Source: JBBDJG01 sp040880005 (GTDB lineage Bacteria; Actinomycetota; Thermoleophilia; Solirubrobacterales; JBBDJG01). Taken from it: DNA of 64,000 nucleotides. The notes under the pieces are model-generated. The model was not told the origin of the DNA. It worked only from the letters and a program-made list of their open reading frames with translations, and ran no database searches. The DNA lies in contig JBBDJG010000012.1 of NCBI GenBank assembly GCA_040880005.1, positions 67,658 to 131,657 on the forward strand, read 5' to 3'. The position numbers and the translations under genes are program-made. Below are positions 1 through 8,729 of the stretch, piece by piece; the stretch's first letter is position 1; each line of letters starts with the position of its first letter.

Positions 1-112
1 GGAAAGTGATCTTCAGCGGGCAGACGGCCGGGTGAGCACGGGCCCCTGCGCGCGCTGACCCTCTTGGCGCCCGATCCGGTTTCCGTCGGACGCCGAGCCT
101 ATCTTGCGCACC

Positions 113-568
113 ATGACGCTCTGTTTCATCGAACCATCCGAGGCGATCCGCATGGTGGCCGAATCGGTCGGCCGCGAGGCGCGGCGAGCGCTGCTCGCGG
201 AGGTGGTCGAGAGCTGGGTCGATGACATCCCCGAGCCGGAGCTGACCCAGCACTACGCCAAGGCGGTCGGTGACCTCGACCACGAGGATCTCTCGATGCT
301 CGCAGCCTGGCATGCAACGCTCGAGGTGGGCAGGCCGGTGGCCAGTGCCGAGTTCCTGGTCGGGGCGTTCGATGGGCTTGGTCAGCACAAGCGTGACGCG
401 CTCAAGCTGGCCGCGCGCTTCCGCGGTGACGACGCCTTCCTGGCCGGGGTGGGCGAGGAGGAGGCGCTGGAGATCGTGCTGCCCTGGCTCTCGGAGCACC
501 GCCTCGAGCGCTTGTGCACCACGGCGATCGAGATCTACGTCAATGATCGCATCGGGTCACAGAACTAA
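113..568 (+). CDS. Hypothetical protein, 151 aa
   Basis: A soluble, acidic, mostly helical protein of about 151 residues with no membrane segment or signal peptide. I do not recognise its family. ATG at 113 is preferred over an in-frame TTG at 104 because a TATCTT box at 100-105 ends seven bases before the ATG. That fits a leaderless transcript, as at many other starts in this window, and there is no Shine-Dalgarno sequence. The gene converges with the HAD hydrolase and the two stops overlap by 4 bp. It has helical segments and no cysteine or histidine cluster that would suggest a metal site. Existence as a gene is likely; function is unknown. Confidence 0.7.
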   Translation: MTLCFIEPSEAIRMVAESVGREARRALLAEVVESWVDDIPEPELTQHYAKAVGDLDHEDLSMLAAWHATLEVGRPVASAEFLVGAFDGLGQHKRDALKLAARFRGDDAFLAGVGEEEALEIVLPWLSEHRLERLCTTAIEIYVNDRIGSQN

Positions 569-1200
569 GCGCGGTTCAGCAGCTCCCGCATCTCGGGTAT
601 TGCCTGCTCGTTGGAGTGAAACAGGATTGCGTGCATGCCCAACTCGCGAGCGGCGGCGACGTTGACCTCGTTGTCGTCGATGAACGCGCATTGCGCGGGG
701 CGCATGTTCCCCAGCCGCTCGAGCGTCAGCTCGTAGATGGTCGTCGACGGCTTGCGCATACCTACGAAGGCCGAATCGACGACCAGCTCGAAGATCTCGT
801 CGACCTCGAGCTTGGCGCGCCACAGCGGCTCCCACTCGCGCACGTTGTTGGTCAGTATCGCCATGCGGTAGCCGCGCCCGCGCAGCTCGCGCATCAGCTC
901 GATCATCGCCTCGTTGGGACGCAGCGCGCGGAAATACACCCCGCGAAAGCCGTGCAGGTGTGGCCGGTGACCGAGTTCGGCCTCGAGGCCCCATGAGAGG
1001 TCGTCGAGGAACGCGGCCTCGGTGATCTCTCCTCGTTCGAGTCGGAACAGGGGATACTCGCCGTCGCGCTCGGCGACGCGCTGCATGCCACGGCCGAGCT
1101 GCTCCATCGAGATGCCGGTCTCGTCCTGGTAGGCGGCGAAGGCTTCGACCAGCTTGTTCGTCAGCACGCCGCCGAAATCCGAGATGACGGCTTTGATCAT
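565..1200 (-). CDS. HAD-IA family hydrolase
   Basis: Predicted cytosolic haloacid-dehalogenase-superfamily phosphatase or hydrolase of 211 aa, the usual length of subfamily IA. Motif I is SDFGGVLT near residue 7, with the nucleophilic Asp. A helical cap follows (about residues 16-95). Motif II is ILTNN near residue 115, the conserved Lys lies in MRKPS near 148, and the acidic motif III is FIDDNEVN near 172. The DFGGVL form of motif I, with Gly at the second catalytic position, is common in the epoxide-hydrolase N-terminal-like branch. It starts 7 bp after the stop of the CrtC-like gene and probably shares a transcript with it and fxsA. Substrate cannot be predicted. Confidence 0.88.
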   Translation of the reverse strand: MIKAVISDFGGVLTNKLVEAFAAYQDETGISMEQLGRGMQRVAERDGEYPLFRLERGEITEAAFLDDLSWGLEAELGHRPHLHGFRGVYFRALRPNEAMIELMRELRGRGYRMAILTNNVREWEPLWRAKLEVDEIFELVVDSAFVGMRKPSTTIYELTLERLGNMRPAQCAFIDDNEVNVAAARELGMHAILFHSNEQAIPEMRELLNRA

Positions 1201-1207
1201 GTCGCGG

Positions 1208-2074
1208 TCACGCCCGGCTCACGGTTTGGTAGCTGCCCCAGCCGGGTTTACCGTCGAGTGTCCAGCGAAAGAACGAGATGCGATGCTCGCGCCCGCCGGC
1301 TTCCAGCGATACCTTGCAGATGGCCTCGCCGGAGAGCCTGCTCGCGAATTCCTCGTCCGGTGCATGCAGGTCGATTCGGGCGCTGTCGGGACAGGAGCGC
1401 GCATCGAGGACGGTTGACAGCATGACGTCGGTTGTCGGTTCGGCCGCGCCGCCGTCGCGCACCAGACGGCAGTCGATCACATCGCGGTCGTGCTGCGCTC
1501 CCGCCGGTCGTGCGCCAAAGATCGACACCGCACCGGTCTGCGACCCGGAGTACAGCGACCTGCGCATCGAGATGAGGCTCCAGTCGGGAGCGCCCCACAC
1601 GTGGGCGCGTCGCCCTGTGCAGTTCAATTGGCGCTTCGACCCGTCGATCTCGAGCGGTCCTGTCACGTCGCAAAGCTGCTCGTATCGACCAACCCCCGCG
1701 ATGTCGGATGCCTCGCCGTGCGAGAAGTCGATCGGCGACGTGCGCGCCTTCAGGACGAGGTCGAGTTTGCATCGCTCGGTGGTGAGGCCCGCCGTCCAGC
1801 GCTCGAGCGGTCGTTCGGTCGTCATGCGGAGCGGTCCCACCTCCACTCGCTCCCAGTCCGGCAAGTCGACCGCGACCTCGTCGCAGACGATGTCGGTCAG
1901 CGACGAGCCGGGGGAGCAAAGCACGGCGATGATCGTCGCTTGCTTCTGATTCGGCGCGCGTGCCACGCGCAGCAGCCCGAACGCGTCCGCCTCGGGGTCG
2001 GCGAACTCGGCCACGACGACGTCGTGAAAGTCTCCCTCTCCATGCCTGGGGCCTTCCTGCGCGGGACCGATCAT
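1208..2074 (-). CDS. CrtC/tocopherol-cyclase-like (DUF7064-type) protein
   Basis: A 288-aa soluble protein. The best clue is a segment near residues 165-180 containing GRRAHVWGAPDW, which resembles the G-x-R-x-H-x-WG-x-x-DW motif of lipocalin-like proteins related to hydroxyneurosporene synthase and to the DUF7064/7065 group. It is preceded by a strand-rich region with RPLERWTAGL, also typical of that group. These families often modify isoprenoids or lipids, but the substrate here is unknown. ATG at 2074 overlaps the fxsA stop in an ATGA arrangement, which fixes the start and implies translational coupling. Family assignment is from motif recognition only. Confidence 0.6.
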   Translation of the reverse strand: MIGPAQEGPRHGEGDFHDVVVAEFADPEADAFGLLRVARAPNQKQATIIAVLCSPGSSLTDIVCDEVAVDLPDWERVEVGPLRMTTERPLERWTAGLTTERCKLDLVLKARTSPIDFSHGEASDIAGVGRYEQLCDVTGPLEIDGSKRQLNCTGRRAHVWGAPDWSLISMRRSLYSGSQTGAVSIFGARPAGAQHDRDVIDCRLVRDGGAAEPTTDVMLSTVLDARSCPDSARIDLHAPDEEFASRLSGEAICKVSLEAGGREHRISFFRWTLDGKPGWGSYQTVSRA

Positions 2075-2529
2075 CCGGGTGGCATCTCGGGAGGTGGAGG
2101 CTGGTCCACACGGCGCGCGGGCCCGGGTGTCGCACTCTCTCGCACGCGTACGAACGCGACGCGGGCCATCGTGGCGGGCGCGAACGAGCGGATGATCGTG
2201 CCTCGCACGACCGCCCTCGTGGGCGGGATCAGAACGATGATCCCGAAGATGTCGGTGATGAAGCCGGGCGTCATCAGCAGTGCTCCGCCGAGGATCACCA
2301 GCGCTCCGTCGATGATCTCCCTGTGGGGCATCCTCCCCTCGGCGAGGGTGTCCTGGAAGCGCTTCCAGACCGCGCGGCCCTGCCAGCGCCACAGCAGGGC
2401 ACCGGCGATCGAGTCGGCCACCAGGATCAGGATCGTCCACCATGGGCCGATCGCGGCTCCGACCTGGATGATCACGTAGATCTCCGCGATCGGAAGCAGG
2501 ATGAACAGGATCAGGAGCAGCGGGAACAT
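2071..2529 (-). CDS. fxsA: FxsA family membrane protein
   Basis: Small inner-membrane protein of 152 aa. The N-terminal half has the FxsA pattern: a first hydrophobic segment at about residues 1-25 ending in PIAEIYVIIQVG, a second at about 27-45, then the RWQGRAVWKRFQDTLAEG region and a GGALLMTPGFITDI segment that closes the domain near residue 97. The C-terminal tail is charged and proline-rich. In Escherichia coli FxsA affects exclusion of phage T7 by F plasmid; its normal role is not known. TAGGCT (minus strand, 2537-2542) lies 7 nt before the ATG, suggesting a leaderless transcript divergent from the DUF59 gene. It heads the fxsA, CrtC-like, HAD operon. Confidence 0.9.
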   Translation of the reverse strand: MFPLLLILFILLPIAEIYVIIQVGAAIGPWWTILILVADSIAGALLWRWQGRAVWKRFQDTLAEGRMPHREIIDGALVILGGALLMTPGFITDIFGIIVLIPPTRAVVRGTIIRSFAPATMARVAFVRVRESATPGPARRVDQPPPPEMPPG

Positions 2530-2583
2530 CGCGCGAAGCCTAGCGGTCGGTGTCGGCGAGCTCCTCCACTAGAATCGATGGCC

Positions 2584-2940
2584 GTGAACGACGAGCCACA
2601 GCCACAGCCACAGCCGCAGTCAGAGGCAGCGCCGACGGCCGAGGGTCCCGACGCCGACGACGTCATGGAGGCCTTGGAGAACGTCATCGACCCCGAGCTG
2701 GGGCTCGACTTCGTCTCGCTGGGGCTGGTCTACGGCGTCGAGGTCGAAGGCCCCGACGTTCACATCACGTTCACGCTGACCTCACCGGGATGCCCGATCG
2801 GTCCGCAGGTGAGCGAGCAGATGAAGGAGTTCGTCTCGGAGCTGGCGGGCGTCGAGAAGGTCTTCCCGAAGATGGTGTTCTCGCCGCCCTGGACTCCGGA
2901 GCGGATGTCCGAGGACGCCAAGTTCGCGCTCGGCTACTAG
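2584..2940 (+). CDS. MIP18/DUF59 (SufT/PaaD-like) iron-sulfur assembly factor
   Basis: A 118-aa cytosolic protein of the MIP18 (DUF59) family, whose members support Fe-S cluster maturation. After a low-complexity Pro-Gln/Glu tail of about 28 residues comes the domain with VMEALENVIDPELGLDF (the conserved DPE motif), then SLGLVYGV and the TSPGCPIGP segment with the conserved Cys. The GTG at 2584 lies 8 nt after a TAGAAT box (2570-2575), which suits a leaderless mRNA; an ATG at 2578 in the same frame would lie only 2 nt after that box. The gene is not in the SUF operon (18.9-25 kb), although SufT homologues often are. Confidence 0.85.
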   Translation: MNDEPQPQPQPQSEAAPTAEGPDADDVMEALENVIDPELGLDFVSLGLVYGVEVEGPDVHITFTLTSPGCPIGPQVSEQMKEFVSELAGVEKVFPKMVFSPPWTPERMSEDAKFALGY

Positions 2941-3488
2941 CGCGCGACCGTCTCGCAGCCGGGGACGACACGGTCCTTGGCATCGGCGGTAACAGTGTCG
3001 ATTCCACTGCCGCATGTGATCGTGTCGCGAGTGCCGTCGCGCGCAGAGATCGTATCGTCGCCCGCGTCGCCGTTGAGCACGTCGTGGCCGGCGCCGCCTC
3101 GCAGCGTGTCGTTGCCGGGGCCGCCGTCGAGCACATCACGACCGACGCTCCCGGACAGCATGTCATCGCCGTCGTTGCCTTCGAGCCAGTCGCTGCCCTT
3201 ACCGCCGTAAAGACTGTCGTTGCCCCAAACGCCGAACTCTGAATCGCGCTCCTTGTAGTCGCCGTCGATGTAGTCGTCGCCGGAGTCGCCGTAGAGCGTG
3301 TCGTTGGCACCCAGGCCGTTGATCAGGTCCATGCCGCCCTTTCCATGGATCGTGTTGGGGGCGGCGTCACCGAACAAGACGTCGTTCTGGTTGGTCGGCT
3401 GGCGCAGGATCGCGGACGCGGACGCGCCGAGCGCAATGAGCGCGACGCACGTCATCAATGCAAGCGCGATCCCCTTCATCTCCCACAT
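2937..3488 (-). CDS. Secreted RTX-type calcium-binding repeat protein
   Basis: Secreted protein of 183 aa with a signal peptide (about residues 4-26, a hydrophobic run ending in ASASA). The rest is largely hemolysin-type nonapeptide repeats of the GGxGxDxLx type, for example LYGDSGDDYIDGD, LEGNDGDDMLSGS and LDGGPGNDTLRGG. Such repeats fold as a calcium-stabilised parallel beta-roll outside the cell. There is no catalytic domain, so it is a stand-alone beta-roll. Two cysteines near the C-terminus (ITCGSG and PGCET) could form a disulfide. An alternative start is the Met at 3479. It converges with the DUF59 gene and overlaps it by 4 bp. Confidence 0.85.
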   Translation of the reverse strand: MWEMKGIALALMTCVALIALGASASAILRQPTNQNDVLFGDAAPNTIHGKGGMDLINGLGANDTLYGDSGDDYIDGDYKERDSEFGVWGNDSLYGGKGSDWLEGNDGDDMLSGSVGRDVLDGGPGNDTLRGGAGHDVLNGDAGDDTISARDGTRDTITCGSGIDTVTADAKDRVVPGCETVAR

Positions 3489-3562
3489 CCCATCGATTCA
3501 AGACTAGCCCAGTGTGAGCGCGATCGCGCCGGCTTTCGACGTTCGTCGGGACGAGCGGCCCG

Positions 3563-4120
3563 CTACGTGGGCAGCTCGCGCCCCAGCCACTCGTTGTAGA
3601 AACCCTCGAGGTCGGGCACGAAATCGTGGATCACCGGATAGCCGGGCGGCACCGCCTCCACCTCCAGCAATGTCTTGCAGCCGGGGCAGAAGTACTCGCG
3701 CAGCCCGTTCCATTTGGGGTCGCCGGACATCATCTCGGGATAGATCTCGCGCAGGTCCTGCTCGGTCTCGCGCACGTAGATCAGCGCTTCGAGCTTCCAG
3801 TTCTGATCGTAGGGGCAGAACTCGTGGCCGCAGTCGCACATCACCGAATAACTAGCTCCCGACGGCCCCGAATAACTAGCTCCCGACGGCCCCTGGCCGT
3901 CGGTCGCCTTGCCGGGGGTACGAGCGCGCTTAAGGACGATGTACAAGTGCTCCCCGAACGGCAACACGATCGGGTCGTCCCAAGGCACGCATTCCTGGAG
4001 GATCTTCACGTACTTGTCGAAGCGGTCGGCGTCCTTGTGTGCGGACTGGATCGCACGCACCTGCGAGCGCGGCAGCTTCTCGTCGATCAGGTCGCCGAGT
4101 GTCTGCTTGTCGAGCTTCAC
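3563..4120 (-). CDS. Acetone/acetophenone carboxylase gamma-like subunit
   Basis: A 185-aa protein resembling the small zinc-binding gamma subunit of acetone carboxylase-type enzymes. Four or five cysteines form a likely metal site: MCDCGHEFC near residues 94-102 and FCPGC near 148-152. Between them is NWKLEALIYVRETEQDLREIY-type sequence characteristic of the subunit. The start overlaps the stop of the HyuB-like gene by 4 bp, so the three genes form one translationally coupled operon (beta, alpha, gamma in transcription order). An unusual 24-bp tandem duplication encodes GPSGASYS twice, just before the first cysteines. The operon substrate could be acetone, acetophenone or another ketone or lactam. 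Confidence 0.82.
   Translation of the reverse strand: MKLDKQTLGDLIDEKLPRSQVRAIQSAHKDADRFDKYVKILQECVPWDDPIVLPFGEHLYIVLKRARTPGKATDGQGPSGASYSGPSGASYSVMCDCGHEFCPYDQNWKLEALIYVRETEQDLREIYPEMMSGDPKWNGLREYFCPGCKTLLEVEAVPPGYPVIHDFVPDLEGFYNEWLGRELPT
3844..3891 (-). repeat. Perfect 24-bp tandem duplication inside gamma-subunit gene
   Basis: Two adjacent identical 24-bp units (3844-3867 and 3868-3891) lie inside the gamma-subunit gene and each encodes GPSGASYS. The duplication keeps the reading frame. The unit is more AT-rich in part (AATAACTAG on the plus strand) than the surrounding gene. It sits in the linker just before the first zinc-ligand cysteines. Confidence 0.95.
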
Positions 4121-6390
4121 GCGAGGCCTCCCTGCTGCTCCTGCGCGCGCAGTGCCATCGTCAGGTCGATCTCAGGCGTGGGAATGTCGAAGGCGAAATC
4201 ATCGGGAAGCTCCCAGAACTCGCGGAACTCGCGCGCCCACGTCTCCGACAGCCGCATCGACTCGGCATACATGCGTTGGACGGGCTCGATCATCTCCCGG
4301 TCGAGCACGCGCTGGCGCTCCGTCTTCATCCACTCGCGCACCGGCACGGCCTTGCGGCCACGGTCTTCGCGCATCTCGTCGCGCCGCTTCGCGGTGGCGG
4401 CCTCGTCGCCCGTGACGACACCGTAGATCGACCGCGCGTAGCGCTCCAGCAGAAACTCGCCTTTCACATCCTCGACGACCGAGTCGTAGGATCGCTCCAG
4501 CGGATCGCCGAGGCCCGCTGCTCCGCGATACATGCACAGATATATGTCTCCCTGCGTCATCGCGTGCGGCAGCGTTGTGGTGTCGAGGTCGAAGGTGCGC
4601 TCGCCCTCGATCGCGAGCAGCGCGGGCGCTCCGGGGTCGGGCTCGTGCGTCGGAAACGCCTTTCGCTGTTCGACCAGCTCGAAGAAGTTCGTGTTGCGGA
4701 TGTTGTGGCGATAGCCGGGCGCGCTCGGGTACCCGCCCCACAGACCGGACTGGATGAACACGCGCCCGTCGCCGATGTTCTGCATCTCGTAGAAGGGCGT
4801 CTTCCATGCCAGTCGCAGGGTCTCGTAGCCGGAGCCGCCCCGGTGGCGTCCCGGGCCGGCGGTGTTCGGCTTCACGCGCTGTCCGATGTAGAGGAAGGGC
4901 TCGATCAGCTCCCACATCTCCATGTCGCCCATGTCTCCCTCGGGGTTCCACATCGCGGCGCCGTAGTCGAGCCCGTCGAGAACCATCTTGGCGCCGCCGC
5001 CCACGCAGGAGAGGCCGAAGTTGGTCGTCGCCGACTGGCGCCCGTATTGGTCGATGCCGCCGCCCTGGAAGGCGTTCGCGGTCTGCGCGTAGGGCGCCAG
5101 CACCTCCTCGACGAAGCCGCGTGCCTGAAGCGCGCGCGAGACCGACTTGATGAAGCCGGTGAAGGAGGGGATCAGGAACAGCCAGGCGATCCCGGTCGAG
5201 GCCTGCGGGTTGCAGTGGTTGGTCCAAGTTCCGGCCGGGAAGTTCGTGCGCAGGCCGAGGTAGGCGCCGTCGTTGACCTTGTCGTTGCAGATCAGGGTCT
5301 GGGTGAGCTGCACCCAGACCGCTCCCTGCATCGACGACGGTGTGCAGTTCGCCGAATGCCAGCCCCACGAGGACGCGCCCTCGTAGTCGAGCTCGAGCAC
5401 GCCGTCGCGGGTTATGCGCAGCTCGACCGGCGCGTGCATGAGGTGGTCCTTGCGCGCGTAGGAGGGAAGCTGCTCCTCCTTCGCCAGCGGCAGCTCGGTG
5501 AACGCCGGTGCACGGTAACGACCCGGGACCGTCATCTCTCGCAGCCGGCTCTGGAACGACCGCCTCCCGTCCTCGATCACCTCGCGGATGAACGTCTTGT
5601 AGGTGTCGATGCCCTCCTCGAGGATCACGCGCTCGACCGCCTCGCGCGCCATGTGGCACCCCGCCAAACGGGTCTTCTCGTCGAGCGTCCAGTACATCGG
5701 CGTGCGCGTTCCCTTCAGCCCGGCCAGCACGTGGTCGCGCCACAGCCCGTCGTTCGAGCCGATCTTCTTGGCTGGCAGGTCTATGCCGTCCTCGTAGCGC
5801 GAGATCGGGCCGACCGGCACGGATCCCGGCGTCTTGGCACCGATATCGATCTCGTGCGTGACGCCGGCCGCCCAGCCGACCAGCTCACCCTCCCAGAAGA
5901 TCGGCACGAAGGTCTGGACGTCGGCGTTGTGGACGTCGCCGATCATCGCGTCGTTGTTGGTGAAGATGTCGCCGGCTGCGATGCCCGGGTTGTGCTCGTA
6001 GTCGTTGCGCAGCATGTACTTGATCGCGTCCGACATCGTGTGAACGTGCACGATGATTCCAGTCGAGAGCGCAACCGAGTCCCCCTCGGGCGTGTAGAGG
6101 GCAAACGACAACTCACCGATCTCCTTCACGATCGGCGACGCCGAGATATTGAGTGCGGTCTCGCGCGCGGTCACGAGCCCACCGCGAAGACGGGAGAAGA
6201 GTTTCTCGTAGCGGATCGGCTCGCGCTGCTTGAGGTCGAGCCGGTCGAGGCCGCAGTAGCTGCCGGTATCGGCGAACAGGTGCTCGGACCGCTCGAGCAT
6301 CTCCCGTGCGGTCTTGCCCGCCCAGCCGATCGGTGCGCGCTGCTCCGCGACCAGCGGCTCCAGCTCCTTGGTGCGGTCGACCATCGCCAT
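4117..6390 (-). CDS. Hydantoinase B/oxoprolinase-type carboxylase alpha subunit
   Basis: A 757-aa cytosolic protein of the HyuB family, close in size to the alpha subunit of acetone carboxylase and much longer than the roughly 520-aa HyuB at 34.9 kb. Recognisable parts are the early GDSVALSTGIIVHVHTMSDA and FTNNDAMIGDVHNADV segments (about residues 110-160), the GVTHEIDIGAKTPGS region, and a glycine-rich C-terminal part with RHRGGSGYETLR. In characterised relatives this subunit binds the substrate and metal, while the beta subunit supplies ATP-dependent activation. ATG at 6390 follows the upstream stop by 4 bp; a second in-frame Met is at 6384. It forms one operon with the HyuA-like and gamma genes. 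Confidence 0.88.
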   Translation of the reverse strand: MAMVDRTKELEPLVAEQRAPIGWAGKTAREMLERSEHLFADTGSYCGLDRLDLKQREPIRYEKLFSRLRGGLVTARETALNISASPIVKEIGELSFALYTPEGDSVALSTGIIVHVHTMSDAIKYMLRNDYEHNPGIAAGDIFTNNDAMIGDVHNADVQTFVPIFWEGELVGWAAGVTHEIDIGAKTPGSVPVGPISRYEDGIDLPAKKIGSNDGLWRDHVLAGLKGTRTPMYWTLDEKTRLAGCHMAREAVERVILEEGIDTYKTFIREVIEDGRRSFQSRLREMTVPGRYRAPAFTELPLAKEEQLPSYARKDHLMHAPVELRITRDGVLELDYEGASSWGWHSANCTPSSMQGAVWVQLTQTLICNDKVNDGAYLGLRTNFPAGTWTNHCNPQASTGIAWLFLIPSFTGFIKSVSRALQARGFVEEVLAPYAQTANAFQGGGIDQYGRQSATTNFGLSCVGGGAKMVLDGLDYGAAMWNPEGDMGDMEMWELIEPFLYIGQRVKPNTAGPGRHRGGSGYETLRLAWKTPFYEMQNIGDGRVFIQSGLWGGYPSAPGYRHNIRNTNFFELVEQRKAFPTHEPDPGAPALLAIEGERTFDLDTTTLPHAMTQGDIYLCMYRGAAGLGDPLERSYDSVVEDVKGEFLLERYARSIYGVVTGDEAATAKRRDEMREDRGRKAVPVREWMKTERQRVLDREMIEPVQRMYAESMRLSETWAREFREFWELPDDFAFDIPTPEIDLTMALRAQEQQGGLA

Positions 6391-6394
6391 CTCA

Positions 6395-8566
6395 TCAACC
6401 CCCGATCGTGGACATGTGGAAGATGCGGTTGCCGTCGAGTCGTGTCGCGCGGCCGGGCGGGACGGCGAACGTGTCGGCCGGAGACTCGACGATCGCCGGG
6501 CCGGCGATCTCGTGTCCGGCGGCGACGTCGTCCTGCTCGTAGATCGTCGTTTCCGTCCAGCCGTCCTTCCACCAGACTTCACGAATGCTCTTGGGCGTGA
6601 GCGAGCCGGATGTTTCCGGCTCCTCGGGCAGCGACGGTTTCTCGACTGCCACCGATCCCGTGACGACCACGTTCGTGATCAGATAGCCCAGCTCCGGCGA
6701 GCGAGCGGAGCGTGCGTAGAGCTTGGCGTACGCGTCGGAAAAAGCTTCGATCAGGTCTTCGACCTGATCGGCTTCGCTGAGGGTCTGGTGGGGAGAGAGG
6801 ATCTCTATGTCGTTGAGCTGCCCGTAGTACTGCATTCGCACGTAGTGGCGGAACTCGATCTGCCCCTCGTCCACACCCGACTTCGCAAACTCCTCCGCAA
6901 CGCGCTCGCGCAGCATCTGCCAGCCGCCATCGACGAACATGCCGATGCCCGCCTTGGTGTCATCGTCCGTGCCCGGCTCGATCGGCGTGTCGATCGTGAG
7001 GTCGTAGCGGTAGGCGAAATCGCCACACGCGCATCCGAAAGCGGAGAAGCCAGCGGCCCAGGCGGGCACCAGCACGTCCCGGTAGGGCACGCCCTCGGTG
7101 TAGCCGGCAACGTGCAGCGGTCCGCCGCCGCCGTAGCACAGCAGCGTGTAATCGACCGGCGAGTATCCCTTGCCGAGCACCTTGGAAACGGCCTCGTACT
7201 GGAGCGTCTGCTCGAACAGCTCGACGACTCCTGCGGCCGCCTGTTCCACTTCCAGGCCGAGCGGCTTCGCAATCTGCTCCGCCACCGCCGCGCGCGCCCG
7301 CTCGAGGTCGAGCTTGATCTCGCCGCCAAGGAAGTAGTCGGGATTGACGCGGCCGAGCACCAGGTCGAGGTCGGTGATCGTCGGAGTCTCGAGCCCGCCC
7401 TCGGACCATGACACCCCGATCTTCGCTCCAGCCGAGTCCGGGCCCAACTCTGGTCGGCCCGAGTTGGGGTCTATGCGCACGAACGATCCCGTGCCGGCAC
7501 CGATCGAGTCGAGCTGCACGAACGGCAGGTTGAGGATGAAACGCCCGACATCGGGCGTCTGCTTGATCTGAAATTCGCCGTCGGTGATCAGTGCCACGTC
7601 GAAGCTCGTACCGCCGATGTCCGTGCAGAGGATGTTCTTGGCGGGTGTCGAGCCGTTGCCGTTGGAGCGCTCACGCAGCTGGTCGGCCAGGTACTTGGCG
7701 CCGACGACGCCGCCGATCGGGCCCGAGATCAGAGTGGGGGCCAGCTCCTTTGCGTCGATCGAGATCGTGCCCCCGTGCGCGGCCATGATGCGCAGATCGA
7801 ATCCGGCGCCCGCCTGCCTGGTCACGTCGCGCACGCGCGCGAGCTGCTCGCGCGACGGCTCGGCAGCGTACGCCTCGATCAGGGTCGAGTTGAGGCGGGG
7901 AAAGTCGCGGCGCATCGGATACAGCTCCGAGGACAGGAACACGGGAAGATCGGGTGCCGCCTCGCCCGCGATATCGCGCACGCGATCCTCATGCATCGAA
8001 TTGCGGTAGCTGTAGAGCAGGTTGACGACGATCGCCTTGGCGCCGGCCTCGGCCAGCTCCTGCGCCGCAGCCCGCGCCTCTTCCTCGTAGAGGGGAATAG
8101 CCTCGTCGCCGAACAGGTCGATGCGGCCGCGTACGCCGCGGATCAGCTCGCGCGGGACGAGCGGCTCGTTGTGGTGGTGGGTCGCGACGTGCAGCCGGTC
8201 CGAGTAGGGATAGCCGAGGTAGGTCTGGATTCCGCGCTCGAGGCGCAGCGCATCTTCTATCCCGGCCGTCACGATCAGCCCGACGCGGCGTCCCTTGCGC
8301 TCCAGGAGACGGTTGAGCATCGCCGTGCCCGAGTAGATGCCGGAGGCCATCGAGGGCAGCGCCTGATCCGGCTCGAGCCCCCAGTAACCGAGCGCGTCGC
8401 GCGTCGACTCCATGAAGCCCGACGATTCGTCCTGCGGTGTCGTCTGCGCTTTGCCGACCACGAACTCGCCGTTGCGATCGACGATGAACGTATCGGTCAT
8501 CGTCCCACCCGCGTCGATCGCGAGGACGCGGGGCTCGCGCCCGTTGCCTGGTTGCTGGTCGTTCAA
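6395..8566 (-). CDS. Hydantoinase A/oxoprolinase-type carboxylase beta subunit
   Basis: A 723-aa protein of the HyuA family, matching the roughly 717-aa beta subunit of acetone carboxylase. The ASKHA-type ATPase motifs are visible: IDAGGTMTDTFIVD at residues 19-32 (phosphate 1), CTDIGGTSFDVALI near 316-329 (phosphate 2) and a late LLCYGGGGPLHVAGY segment. In the family, ATP hydrolysis activates the carbonyl or amide substrate for carboxylation or ring opening by the partner subunit. It is the first gene of the three-gene operon, divergent from the subtilase across 163 bp. Whether the enzyme acts on ketones or on cyclic amides cannot be told from sequence alone, but the gamma-type third subunit favours a carboxylase. 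Confidence 0.88.
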   Translation of the reverse strand: MNDQQPGNGREPRVLAIDAGGTMTDTFIVDRNGEFVVGKAQTTPQDESSGFMESTRDALGYWGLEPDQALPSMASGIYSGTAMLNRLLERKGRRVGLIVTAGIEDALRLERGIQTYLGYPYSDRLHVATHHHNEPLVPRELIRGVRGRIDLFGDEAIPLYEEEARAAAQELAEAGAKAIVVNLLYSYRNSMHEDRVRDIAGEAAPDLPVFLSSELYPMRRDFPRLNSTLIEAYAAEPSREQLARVRDVTRQAGAGFDLRIMAAHGGTISIDAKELAPTLISGPIGGVVGAKYLADQLRERSNGNGSTPAKNILCTDIGGTSFDVALITDGEFQIKQTPDVGRFILNLPFVQLDSIGAGTGSFVRIDPNSGRPELGPDSAGAKIGVSWSEGGLETPTITDLDLVLGRVNPDYFLGGEIKLDLERARAAVAEQIAKPLGLEVEQAAAGVVELFEQTLQYEAVSKVLGKGYSPVDYTLLCYGGGGPLHVAGYTEGVPYRDVLVPAWAAGFSAFGCACGDFAYRYDLTIDTPIEPGTDDDTKAGIGMFVDGGWQMLRERVAEEFAKSGVDEGQIEFRHYVRMQYYGQLNDIEILSPHQTLSEADQVEDLIEAFSDAYAKLYARSARSPELGYLITNVVVTGSVAVEKPSLPEEPETSGSLTPKSIREVWWKDGWTETTIYEQDDVAAGHEIAGPAIVESPADTFAVPPGRATRLDGNRIFHMSTIGG

Positions 8567-8729
8567 TGCTTCGTTTCCTCCGCTGGGGCGTGGAGGACTC
8601 TATGGCAATGGGCTCGAGTGGACATTGGTCGGGGGCGCCCTGCCAAGGCTTGACTGGACCACCGCACGGGCCGATAGCGATCGGAGCGGACCTGCGCCGC
8701 CCATGACCATGCACCGTACGATGAGGCAG

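Noticed and set aside
2590..2625. CAGCCA repeats at the start of the DUF59 gene as a regulatory repeat
   Set aside because: They encode a Pro-Gln low-complexity tail within the reading frame; no sign of a role outside the protein.
4039..6600. 853-residue plus-strand open frame opposite the HyuB-like gene
   Set aside because: Its translation is Arg/His/Leu-rich with no recognisable motif, and the opposite strand encodes a complete HyuB-family protein. It is the usual antisense shadow of high-GC coding DNA.
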